From contig DATHYT010000094.1 of assembly GCA_035459025.1 (NCBI GenBank), forward strand, positions 62,001 to 126,000: 64,000 nucleotides of DNA. The letters are read 5' to 3'. Made by a program: the position numbers and the translations under genes. Origin of the DNA: JAABQT01 sp035459025 (GTDB taxonomy: Bacteria > Pseudomonadota > Gammaproteobacteria > Burkholderiales > SG8-39). Of the stretch, positions 23,419-30,735 are shown piece by piece; position 1 is the first letter of the stretch, and each line of letters opens with the position of its first letter. The notes beneath the pieces were generated by a model. It searched no databases. It was not told the origin of the DNA and was given only the letters and a program-made list of their open reading frames with translations.

Positions 23419-24781
23419 AAATAGGGACAGACCTCATTTTTCTTCCCGTTGGAAAAATGAGGTCTGTCCCCATTTTCTGGCGCCGTGGCGGCACCTTGGC
23501 GCGATCGGCTTCGCGCTGTTCTGGATGCTGGCCGCGAGCGGCATCTATCTGTACATCCGCTTCGACACCAGCGTCGCCGGCGCCTACGACTCGATCGACG
23601 AGCTCGAATGGTGGTTCGGCGGCGTGCTGCGCAGCCTGCACCGCTACGCCGCCGATGCTTTCGTCGTGGTAGTGGTGCTGCATGTCGTGCGCGAGCTCGC
23701 CGCCGGGCGCTTTCGCGGCTTTCGCGCCTTCACCTGGATCTCCGGCGTGCCGCTGGTGTGGCTGCTCTACGCCTCCGGCATCGTCGGCTACTGGCTGGTG
23801 TGGGATGCGCGCGCGCAGTTCTCCGCGCAGGCCACCGCAGAATGGCTGCTCGCCCTGGGCATCGGCGCCGAGCCGATGGCGCGCAACTTCCTTGGCGCCG
23901 AGAGCATCACCGACCGGCTGTTCTCGCTGTTCGTGTTCCTGCACATCGGCCTGCCGCTCGCGCTGCTCGCCGGAATGTGGGTGCACGTGCAGCGCCTCGG
24001 GCGGCCGGCGACCGTGGCCCCGCGCGCACTGGCCTGGGGCCTCGCCGGCGCGCTGGTTGCGCTGGCGCTGCTCGCGCCCGTATCCTCCGGGGCGCGCTGG
24101 GACCCCGCCGCGGTGCCGCAAGCGCTGACGATGGACTGGTTCCTGCTGTTTCTGCATCCGCTCATGTATGCGACGTCGCCCGCGCTCCTGTGGCTCGCCG
24201 TGGGCGGCGCCACCGCGGCGCTCGCGGCGCTGCCTTACGCCGCGCCGCGCCTGCGCGCACCCGTTGCCCGGGTCGACCCTGTCAACTGCAACGGCTGCGG
24301 GCGCTGCGTCGCCGATTGCCCGTACGAGGCCGTGACCATGGTCGGCAAGCGCGCGCGCGTGTACGACGAGCGTTGCGCGGCCTGCGGCATCTGCGCCGGC
24401 GCCTGCCCCTCGGCGACGCCGTTCCGCAGCGTGACCGAGCTCGCCTCCGGCATCGATCTCCCGGACCTGACGGTGGACGAGCTGCGCCGCCGCATGCAGC
24501 GCGCGCTGCCGGCCGACGAGCTCGTGTTCAGCTGCGAAGGCGCCCGCGCCCCCGGGATCCATCTGCGCTGCCTGGCGATGCTGCCGCCCTCCTTCATCGA
24601 GTACGCGCTGCGCCACGGCGCGCGGCGCGTGCGGGCGATCGGCTGCCCCGACGGCGAGTGCGCCTGGCGCACCGGCCTCGACCTGGCGGCGGAGCGCTTT
24701 GCCGGCGCACGCGAGCCGTACCTGCGCCCCACCGTCGCCTGTTCGAAACAAGGCCCTGCCTATGAGTTCGCTCTTCGCTGA
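23396..24781 (+). CDS. Cytochrome b / two [4Fe-4S] ferredoxin / FlpD-MvhD-type fusion protein
   Basis: A 461-aa membrane redox protein. Residues 30-290 are a cytochrome b domain similar to the preceding fusion, with bis-His pairs His82/His96 and His183/His197. Residues 295-340 hold two [4Fe-4S] sites (Cys298-301-304-308 and Cys327-330-333-337). Residues 375-445 resemble the FlpD/MvhD subunit that links hydrogenase or formate dehydrogenase to heterodisulfide reductase, with Cys380, Cys392, Cys417 and Cys422. The frame opens with GTG at 23396, overlapping the previous gene, and runs through the inverted repeat. The native N-terminus was likely altered by that insertion, and the true start is uncertain. 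The stop overlaps the next gene by 20 bp. Confidence 0.8.
   Translation: MASSFAPENRDRPHFSSRWKNEVCPHFLAPWRHLGAIGFALFWMLAASGIYLYIRFDTSVAGAYDSIDELEWWFGGVLRSLHRYAADAFVVVVVLHVVRELAAGRFRGFRAFTWISGVPLVWLLYASGIVGYWLVWDARAQFSAQATAEWLLALGIGAEPMARNFLGAESITDRLFSLFVFLHIGLPLALLAGMWVHVQRLGRPATVAPRALAWGLAGALVALALLAPVSSGARWDPAAVPQALTMDWFLLFLHPLMYATSPALLWLAVGGATAALAALPYAAPRLRAPVARVDPVNCNGCGRCVADCPYEAVTMVGKRARVYDERCAACGICAGACPSATPFRSVTELASGIDLPDLTVDELRRRMQRALPADELVFSCEGARAPGIHLRCLAMLPPSFIEYALRHGARRVRAIGCPDGECAWRTGLDLAAERFAGAREPYLRPTVACSKQGPAYEFALR
23417..23477. repeat. REP-type inverted repeat at the start of a cytochrome b gene
   Basis: Two 26-bp arms (23417-23442 and 23452-23477) match with one mismatch around a 9-bp spacer. 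The core GGGACAGACCTCATTTTTC resembles dispersed palindromes linked to RAYT (REP-associated tyrosine) transposases in other proteobacteria, from memory. It is AT-rich beside its surroundings, overlaps the stop codon of the preceding gene, and is read through as residues 8-28 of the next open frame. It is probably an insertion. Confidence 0.85.
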
Positions 24782-26156
24782 CGGCATCGCACCCGCGGCG
24801 CGCTATGCGCTCGCCGCACCCGGCGACGCGCGGCGGCGCCTCGCGACCGGCTGGCTGTGGCTGGCGGTGGCCGCGCTCGTGGGCGCCGGCCTGTTCTCCG
24901 TGCTGCTGGTGCTCGCGCGCGCGCCCTATACCAAGGAGCTGTTCGCAACGGCCGACTTCTTCCGCGTCGCGCTGGTGGTGCACGTCGACCTGTCGGTGCT
25001 GGTGTGGTTCGCCGCCTTCGGCGGGCTGCTGTGGACGCTGAACGGCGGCACGCGCCACCTCGGCCTGGGCTGGGCCGGGCTCGCGGCAGCGGCGGCGGGG
25101 ACGCTCGCCATGTGCGCTGCGCCCTTCCTTGGCACCGAGCCGCCGGTGATGAGCAACTACGTGCCGGTGCTCGACGGGCCCGTGTTTCTCGGCGGCCTGC
25201 TGCTCTTCGCCGCAGGCTGCGTGCTGCTCGTTGTGCGCGCGATGCTCGCTGCCGAGCGCGTCGGCACACGCCCGGACGGCGCCGCGGCACTGCGCTTCGG
25301 GCTGAACGCGGCCGCAGTCTCGGCGGCGGTCGCGCTCCTCGCCTTCGCCTGGTCGTACGCCGCGCTGCCCGCTCGGCTCGAGGGCAAGGCGTATTACGAA
25401 GTGCTGTTCTGGGGCGGCGGCCACGTGCTGCAATTCACCTGGACGCTGCTCATGTTCGCCGCGTGGCTGGCGCTCGCCGAGGCGGGCGGCGCGCGCGCGC
25501 CACTCTCGCCGCGGGTCGCGCTGCTGCTGTTCGCCATCGCGCTCGCCGCGGTGTTCGCCACGCCGGTGATCTACCTCGCCTACGACATCACCTCGGTCGA
25601 GCACTACCGGCTGCAAACGTGGCTCATGCGCATCGGCGGGGGCCTCGCCATCGTGCCCTTCGCCCTGGCGACGCTAACCGCGCTCGCCACCGCGCCGCGC
25701 GCCGAGCCCGCCCAGCGCCCCTTGCGCGCCGCGCTGTGGGGCTCGCTCGCGCTCTTCGGCGCCGGTGGCCTGATCGGGCTGGCGATCGAGGGCAGCAACG
25801 TCAAGATCCCCGCGCACTACCACGGCGCCATCGTCGGTGTGACCCTCGCCTTCATGGGACTCGCTTACCACCTGCTGCCGCGCCTGGGCGGCGCGCGCCC
25901 GGAGCCGCGCCTCGCCACCGTGCAGGCCTGGCTCTACGGCGCGGGGCAGCTCGCGCACATCGCCGGCCTGGTCTGGTCGGGAGGCTATGGCGTGCAGCGC
26001 AAGGTGGCCGGCGCCGAGCAGGTGCTGCGCGGCACCGAGCAAATCGCGGCCATGGGCCTGATGGGTGCCGGCGGCCTCGCCGCCGTCGCCGGCGGGGTAC
26101 TCTTCATCTTCATCGTGCTGCGTTCCCTATGGACATCGCCTGGTTCACGCTCGTAG
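24762..26156 (+). CDS. Divergent heme-copper oxidoreductase subunit I with a Glu-His pair in place of CuB His-His
   Basis: A 464-aa protein with about 12 membrane helices. Heme ligands are visible as His74 (VVHVDLSVLVWF) and His352/His354 (AHYHGAIVGV). The helix-VI His is His221 in GGGHVLQF, with Gln224 and no Tyr nearby. The next helix carries SVEHYR (Glu280-His281) where CuB His-His normally stands, so one metal ligand appears to be Glu. This recalls NO-reductase-like side branches of the superfamily with altered CuB sites. No CuA or cytochrome c subunit follows; instead the gene is linked to two cytochrome b fusions. A second NO reductase or NO-related enzyme is the best guess. Confidence 0.78.
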   Translation: MSSLFADGIAPAARYALAAPGDARRRLATGWLWLAVAALVGAGLFSVLLVLARAPYTKELFATADFFRVALVVHVDLSVLVWFAAFGGLLWTLNGGTRHLGLGWAGLAAAAAGTLAMCAAPFLGTEPPVMSNYVPVLDGPVFLGGLLLFAAGCVLLVVRAMLAAERVGTRPDGAAALRFGLNAAAVSAAVALLAFAWSYAALPARLEGKAYYEVLFWGGGHVLQFTWTLLMFAAWLALAEAGGARAPLSPRVALLLFAIALAAVFATPVIYLAYDITSVEHYRLQTWLMRIGGGLAIVPFALATLTALATAPRAEPAQRPLRAALWGSLALFGAGGLIGLAIEGSNVKIPAHYHGAIVGVTLAFMGLAYHLLPRLGGARPEPRLATVQAWLYGAGQLAHIAGLVWSGGYGVQRKVAGAEQVLRGTEQIAAMGLMGAGGLAAVAGGVLFIFIVLRSLWTSPGSRS

Positions 26157-26317
26157 CCGTTGCGCTGTACTTCGGCGCCGACCGCCTGCTCGACCTGATC
26201 GAGCGGCTGCGCGGCGCGCGCTTCGAGAACCGGCAGGTGGCGTTCTTCGCCATCATCCTGCCGCTCGCGCTGGTCGCATTCTGGCTGGTGCGCTTGCTGA
26301 CCGGGCCGGCGCCATGA
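26129..26317 (+). CDS. Small two-helix membrane protein
   Basis: A 62-aa protein with two membrane helices (about 3-19 and 39-58) joined by a basic loop (IERLRGARFENRQ). It overlaps the divergent heme-copper gene by 28 bp and the following regulator gene by 4 bp, so the operon chain supports it being real. It may be a small subunit of that complex. No family recognised. Confidence 0.68.
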   Translation: MDIAWFTLVAVALYFGADRLLDLIERLRGARFENRQVAFFAIILPLALVAFWLVRLLTGPAP

Positions 26318-26997
26318 GCACCCCGCCACGCGAGCGCCTGGCGCTGGGCGTGCTCGCCCGGCTGCCGCTGTTCGAAGGCGTCTCGCGCCCGCATTTCAGC
26401 GAAGTGATACGCCACGCGCGCACGCTGCATTACCAGCGCGCTCAGGTGGTGGCAAAGCGCGGCGAGATGGTGCCGGGGCTTTTCGCCGTGGCCTACGGCA
26501 TGGTCAAGCTCACGCTGCACGGCGCCACCGGCGCCGAAAAGGTGCTGCAGCTGGTGGGACCGTCGCAGACCTTCGGCGAGATCGCGCTGTTCCGGCAGCA
26601 GCCGCTGCCACTCGACGCGGTGGCGGTGGTGGACACGGGCCTCGTCCTGGTGCCGGCGGCGACGCTGCTCGCGCTGATCGACCGGGACGCGCACTTCGCG
26701 CGCGGCATGGTGGCGAGCCTGTGCCAGCGCATCCACGCCATGGTGAGCGACTTCGAGGCCACCAGCCTGCACGGCGCCAGCGGGCGCCTCGCGGCGTACC
26801 TCGAGTCGCTCGCGGAAACGCCGGACACCGTGCGCGTGACGCTGCCGGCGGCGAAGAAGCTGATCGCGGCGCGGCTCGGCATGACGAAGGAGACGTTCTC
26901 GCGCGCGCTGCGCGAGTTGGCGCGCGAAGGGCTGGTGCGCGTGACGGGGCGCAGCATCGAGCTGCTCGACCGCGCCCGGCTGGCCCGACGCGATTGA
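26314..26997 (+). CDS. CRP/FNR-family regulator (Dnr/NnrR-like)
   Basis: A 227-aa regulator with a beta-roll sensor domain (PSQTFGEIALF, about residues 85-95) and a winged helix whose recognition part reads MTKETFSRALREL. It has no FNR-type Cys cluster. It is a paralogue of the regulator at the end of the nir operon and closes the cytochrome b/heme-copper operon, where it may be a dedicated NO or redox sensor. Its TGA stop is built into the FNR box that follows. Confidence 0.83.
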   Translation: MSTPPRERLALGVLARLPLFEGVSRPHFSEVIRHARTLHYQRAQVVAKRGEMVPGLFAVAYGMVKLTLHGATGAEKVLQLVGPSQTFGEIALFRQQPLPLDAVAVVDTGLVLVPAATLLALIDRDAHFARGMVASLCQRIHAMVSDFEATSLHGASGRLAAYLESLAETPDTVRVTLPAAKKLIAARLGMTKETFSRALRELAREGLVRVTGRSIELLDRARLARRD

Positions 26998-27007
26998 CGC
27001 AAGTCAA
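26994..27007. promoter_or_regulatory. FNR/Dnr-type box upstream of a universal stress gene
   Basis: TTGACGCAAGTCAA, a perfect palindrome in its arms. The centre is 61.5 bp before the ATG at 27062, giving a ~20-nt leader with a GGAGG ribosome site. It includes the stop codon of the preceding regulator. Confidence 0.82.
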
Positions 27008-27061
27008 CCCCGGCGCGGCACCCTGGGTCATACTGGGGCCATCCATAGTCGCGGAGGCTTC

Positions 27062-27508
27062 ATGTTCAAGCACATCCTGGTCACTACCGACGGCTCGCAG
27101 CTGTCCCTGAAGGGGATCAAGGCCGGGGTGCGCCTCGCTGCTGCGCTCGGCGCCAAGGTCACGGGCGTCTGCGTGATCCCGCCGTGGCGCACGCCCGTGT
27201 TCAGCGAGGGCGTCACCTACGGAGTGCCCCGCTCGCCCGCGCAGTACAGGGAGGCGACGGAAAAGGCCGCGCGCAAGGCGCTCGCCGCCGTGGCGATCGA
27301 GGCCGAGACGGCCGGCGTGCCTTGCACAACGCAGTTCGTCACGTCCGAGCGGCCCTGGGAAGGCATCCTGCGCGTGGCGAAGGCCAAGCGCTGCGACCTG
27401 GTGTCCATCGCCTCGCACGGCCGCGGCGGGCTGGGCGGTCTACTGCTCGGCAGCGAGACCCAGCGCCTGCTCGCGCACTCCAAGCTGCCCGTGCTGGTGA
27501 CGCGCTAG
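27062..27508 (+). CDS. Universal stress protein (UspA family)
   Basis: A 148-aa single Usp domain. The start MFKHILVTTDGS and the ATP-binding signature SHGRGGLGGLLLGSETQ (G-x2-G-x9-G-S) are clear, so it probably binds ATP. FNR-driven Usp proteins are common in anaerobic survival regulons, and the box upstream fits this. It has a good GGAGG ribosome site. Its 3' end overlaps the convergent hemerythrin gene by 4 bp. Confidence 0.9.
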   Translation: MFKHILVTTDGSQLSLKGIKAGVRLAAALGAKVTGVCVIPPWRTPVFSEGVTYGVPRSPAQYREATEKAARKALAAVAIEAETAGVPCTTQFVTSERPWEGILRVAKAKRCDLVSIASHGRGGLGGLLLGSETQRLLAHSKLPVLVTR

Positions 27509-28104
27509 CGCGCTTTCCAGGGCGTGCCTAGGCCGACGGGCGCCGGCGCGATCTCCGCGATCCGCTGGAACAGGCGGCTGAAGTCGCGCTCTGCGGTCCC
27601 CGCGAGCGGATCCTGGTTGGCGCGGAACGCCGCCGCGATCGCCTCCCAGTCCTCGGCCGCGAGCCGCTCCTCGGCAAGCGGCAGCAGCGACAGCTCCTCC
27701 TTGCGCATGTGACGCCAGTGGAACTGGGCGTAGGCCTCGACCGCGTCGCGGAACGCGACGCCGCCTTCGGGCCAGGACTGCTCGTAGCCGAGCACCGCGC
27801 GCTCGAGATCGCGCACCAGGCGCGCCCCCGCGACGTGCTCGGCCTGCAGCTCATCGACCAGCGGCGCGGCCTCGGGCGCGCGCTGCACCAGCCGCGCGAA
27901 CAGGTGCTCGTCCTCCTTCGGGTGGTGCAGCTTCTCGGGAAACGTGTCGATGTAATAGACCATGGCGCGCAGCGCCGCGAAGTCGGGGCGCACGCCCGGC
28001 TCCTGCGCCAGGCGCGCCAGCTCGCGCAGGCCGCTCAGCACGGCGCTGATCGTGCGATGCTCGTCGCGCAGAAGACGCACCGCGTCGCGCATCGCCGTCA
28101 TCAT
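27505..28104 (-). CDS. Hemerythrin HHE-domain protein
   Basis: A 199-aa soluble four-helix protein that should carry a diiron site. Metal ligands can be picked out: His16 in RDEHRT, then HHPKEDEHLF near residue 60, and QFHWRHMRKEE near residue 130. Relatives in denitrifiers are linked to NO or oxygen binding and to repair of iron centres. It overlaps the downstream gene order usp-hemerythrin on the minus strand by 4 bp (ATGA with the Usp gene). No FNR box lies directly before it. Confidence 0.86.
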   Translation of the reverse strand: MMTAMRDAVRLLRDEHRTISAVLSGLRELARLAQEPGVRPDFAALRAMVYYIDTFPEKLHHPKEDEHLFARLVQRAPEAAPLVDELQAEHVAGARLVRDLERAVLGYEQSWPEGGVAFRDAVEAYAQFHWRHMRKEELSLLPLAEERLAAEDWEAIAAAFRANQDPLAGTAERDFSRLFQRIAEIAPAPVGLGTPWKAR

Positions 28105-28523
28105 TTCACCAGCGTCACCGGCACGTCGGCGAGGTGCACCACGCGCTGCGCCACCGAGCCGACGAATATCGCGCCAAGCGCGCCCATGCCGCGTGTTCCC
28201 ATAACCACCTCGTCGATTTGGTGCGCCGAGGCGAAGCGCGCGATGGTGTGCGCCACTTCGCCGCGCTGCAGGTGCTCGGCGCAGGGCACCTTCTCCGCCG
28301 CCAGCGTGGCGGCCGCGGCTTTCAGGACGCGCCCGCAGGCGTCCTCGCGCAGTTGCTCCAGTTCCGGGCGCAACGCGTAGGCGCGCAGCTCCTCGTAGGC
28401 CATCGGCGGCTCGACGTGCAGCAGGTGCACCTCGCCCTGCGCCTCGCGCGCGCGCTGCGCGGCGTGGCGCAACGCCCGCAGCGAGGCCTCGGAGCCATCC
28501 ACCGGCACGAGGATGCGTTTCAT
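28101..28523 (-). CDS. Universal stress protein (UspA family)
   Basis: A 140-aa Usp domain with the start MKRILVPVDGSEAS and the nucleotide-binding motif TRGMGALGAIFVGSVAQ. An ATG three codons upstream (28532) is also possible; the chosen start gives the usual family N-terminus. It lies ahead of the hemerythrin gene with a 4-bp overlap and after the TauE-like gene, so all may be read from the hemN promoter region. Confidence 0.87.
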   Translation of the reverse strand: MKRILVPVDGSEASLRALRHAAQRAREAQGEVHLLHVEPPMAYEELRAYALRPELEQLREDACGRVLKAAAATLAAEKVPCAEHLQRGEVAHTIARFASAHQIDEVVMGTRGMGALGAIFVGSVAQRVVHLADVPVTLVK

Positions 28524-28536
28524 CTCCTGCATTATC

Positions 28537-29259
28537 TCAGGTAAGGCACAGTAGCCCCGCACGCACCGCGGCGCGCAGGTCCTCCGCGCGCGCCAGGCTC
28601 GCCACCCCCATGCCGAGCACGAGCACGCCGGCGGCCGCGCGCAGCCGCGCCATGCCGGCGCCCGCGCCCAGCCGCGCGAGCAGCGCGCCCGCGCCGAGCA
28701 GCCACGGCAGCGTGCCGACGCCAAAGGCGAGCATGGCGAGCGCGCCCCGCACGGGCCCGCCCGCGAGCGTCGACGTGGCGAGCGCCGTGTACACCATCGC
28801 GCAAGGCAGCAGCCCCCAGAGCATGCCGGCGAGCCCGGCCGCCGGCGTGCCGGGCGCGGTCGCCAGGCGCGCCGCCACCGGCTGCACGCGCCGCCACAAC
28901 GGCACGCCGAAGCGCTCGACGCGCGCGAGCAGCCGGCCCGCGCCCAGGAGGTACAGGCCGGCGAGGATCAGCACGCCCTGCGCGAGCACGAACAACGCCA
29001 GTTGCGCGGGCAAGGCGCCCTGCACGAGCGCCGCCGCGCCGCCCAGCGTACCCGCCACGGCGCCCCCCAGCGCGTAGGCCAGGATGCGGCCGCCGTTGAA
29101 TGCGATCTGCCGGCGCCATTCGCGGGCCGGGCGCCGCGCCGCCGCGATCGGCACCACCCGCCGCGCCGAGAAAGCGGCGACGATGCCCCCACACATGCCG
29201 ACGCAGTGCAGGCCCGATGCCAAGCCGAACGCGAGCATCGCCGGCAGCAGCACGTCCAC
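28537..29259 (-). CDS. TauE/SafE-like (DsbD-type) membrane protein
   Basis: A 240-aa protein with about six membrane helices and the sequence GLHCVGMCGGIV near the N-terminus. This is the form usually annotated as sulfite exporter TauE/SafE next to cbb3 oxidase and hemN genes, where a role in copper or cytochrome maturation has been proposed. It is immediately downstream of hemN (1 bp gap). The MCGG motif and paired Cys residues could bind copper; the substrate is not established. Confidence 0.78.
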   Translation of the reverse strand: MDVLLPAMLAFGLASGLHCVGMCGGIVAAFSARRVVPIAAARRPAREWRRQIAFNGGRILAYALGGAVAGTLGGAAALVQGALPAQLALFVLAQGVLILAGLYLLGAGRLLARVERFGVPLWRRVQPVAARLATAPGTPAAGLAGMLWGLLPCAMVYTALATSTLAGGPVRGALAMLAFGVGTLPWLLGAGALLARLGAGAGMARLRAAAGVLVLGMGVASLARAEDLRAAVRAGLLCLT

Positions 29260-29260
29260 T

Positions 29261-30655
29261 TTAGATGACCTTGGAGTACTGCGCCCGCGCTTCGCGTTCG
29301 CGTAGGTAGCGGTCGAACACGGCGCACACCACGCGCACCAGGAGCCGCCCCTTCGGGGTGACCACGATCCAATCCGGCTGCAGCTCGACCAGGCCCTCGG
29401 CTTCGAGCCGCTGCAGGCGCGCCATCTCCGGCGCGAAGTAGCGCTTGAAGTCCACGAGGTAGGACAGCTCCACGGATTCGACGGACAGGCGGAAGTGGCA
29501 CGCCAGCCCGTGGATCACCGCGCGGCGCAGCAGGTCGTCCGGCGTCAACTCGACGCCGCGGGCCACCGGCAGGCGGCCGGCGTCGAGCGAGGCATAGTAG
29601 TCGTCCAGGCGCTTCTGGTTCTGGTAGTAGGTCGGGCCGATCGCGCCGATCGCCGAGACGCCCAGGCCGATCAGGTCGCTGCCGCGGCGCGTCGAGTAGC
29701 CCTGGAAGTTGCGCTGCAGACGGCCCTGCGACTGCGCGAGCGCCAATTCGTCGTCCGGGCGCGCGAAGTGGTCCATGCCGATGTAGAGGTACCCCGCGCG
29801 CGTCAGGCGCCCGATGGCGAGCGACAGGATCTGCAGCTTCGCCTCCGCCGAAGGCAGGTCGGCTTCGGCGATGCGCCGCTGCGGCATGAACACCTTCGGC
29901 AGGTGCGCGTAGCTGTACAGCGCGATGCGGTCCGGATCCAGGGCGATCACCCGGTCGAGCGTGCGGTTGAAGCCGTCCAGCGTCTGCCTGGGCAGCCCAT
30001 AGATCAGGTCGATGTTCACCGAGCGAAAGCCATTGGCGCGCGCCTCGCCCACCACGCGGCGCGTCTCCTCCTCGCTCTGCAGGCGGTGCACCGCCTTCTG
30101 CACCTGCGGGTCGAAGTCCTGCACGCCGAGCGAGACGCGGTTGAAGCCGAGCGCGGCGAGAAGCTCCAGGGTGCCGGGCGCCGCACTCCGCGGGTCCACC
30201 TCGATCGCCGACTCGCAGTCGGGCGCACGCCGGAAATGCCGGTCGATCGCCGCCACCAGGGTGCGCATTTCCTCGTGCGAAAGGAACGTCGGCGTACCGC
30301 CGCCCCAGTGTATCTGGCTGATTTCCCGCACGTTGCCCAGCGCCGGGTCCAGCAGCGCCAGCTCTTTCTCCAAGTACTTGATATACTTGGACGATTTCGT
30401 GTGGTCGCGGGTCACCACCTTGTTGCAGCCGCAGTAGTAGCAGAGCGTGTCGCAGAATGGCAGGTGCACGTAGAGCGACAGGGGCTGGCCGACGCCGCCG
30501 ATGCTGCGCTTGGCGAGCCACTGGCGCAGTTCGGTCTCGCCAAAAGCCTCGACGAAGCGGTCGGCGGTCGGATACGAGGTATAGCGCGGCCCGCTCACGT
30601 CGTACTGGCGGATGAGGACCGGGTCGATGACCAGATCGGCGGCGGGATAGTGCAT
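29261..30655 (-). CDS. hemN: Oxygen-independent coproporphyrinogen III dehydrogenase
   Basis: A 464-aa radical SAM enzyme that makes protoporphyrinogen IX without oxygen. The cluster motif is CDTLCYYCGC (Cys68, 72, 75 plus Cys77). The family blocks VSGPRYTSYPTADRF and IHWGGGTPTFL are intact. An FNR box is centred 42.5 bp before the ATG, so transcription should begin at or next to the start codon. The enzyme supports heme supply for the nitrite and NO reduction genes under anoxia. Confidence 0.95.
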   Translation of the reverse strand: MHYPAADLVIDPVLIRQYDVSGPRYTSYPTADRFVEAFGETELRQWLAKRSIGGVGQPLSLYVHLPFCDTLCYYCGCNKVVTRDHTKSSKYIKYLEKELALLDPALGNVREISQIHWGGGTPTFLSHEEMRTLVAAIDRHFRRAPDCESAIEVDPRSAAPGTLELLAALGFNRVSLGVQDFDPQVQKAVHRLQSEEETRRVVGEARANGFRSVNIDLIYGLPRQTLDGFNRTLDRVIALDPDRIALYSYAHLPKVFMPQRRIAEADLPSAEAKLQILSLAIGRLTRAGYLYIGMDHFARPDDELALAQSQGRLQRNFQGYSTRRGSDLIGLGVSAIGAIGPTYYQNQKRLDDYYASLDAGRLPVARGVELTPDDLLRRAVIHGLACHFRLSVESVELSYLVDFKRYFAPEMARLQRLEAEGLVELQPDWIVVTPKGRLLVRVVCAVFDRYLREREARAQYSKVI

Positions 30656-30690
30656 TGGTCATCACTTTGAAGAGGAAAGGGTCGCGCACT

Positions 30691-30704
30691 TTGATTTCCG
30701 TCAA
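30691..30704. promoter_or_regulatory. FNR-type box between hemN and the sensor kinase gene
   Basis: TTGATTTCCGTCAA, both arms well matched. Centred 42.5 bp from the hemN ATG on the minus strand and about 38.5 bp from the GTG at 30736 on the plus strand; it could activate both. Confidence 0.82.
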
Positions 30705-30735
30705 ACGAAGCCTTTTCCGCCACCCGGCGACCTTG

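Noticed and set aside
23417..23477. The inverted repeat read as a simple rho-independent terminator
   Set aside because: Arms of 26 bp with internal T/A tracts and no terminal T run after the right arm; it fits a REP-like element better, though it may still slow transcription.
16886..26156. Canonical cytochrome c-dependent NO reductase norCB
   Set aside because: No c-type heme motif in the small subunits and subunit I sequences lack the NorB Glu set; a CuA subunit is present instead.
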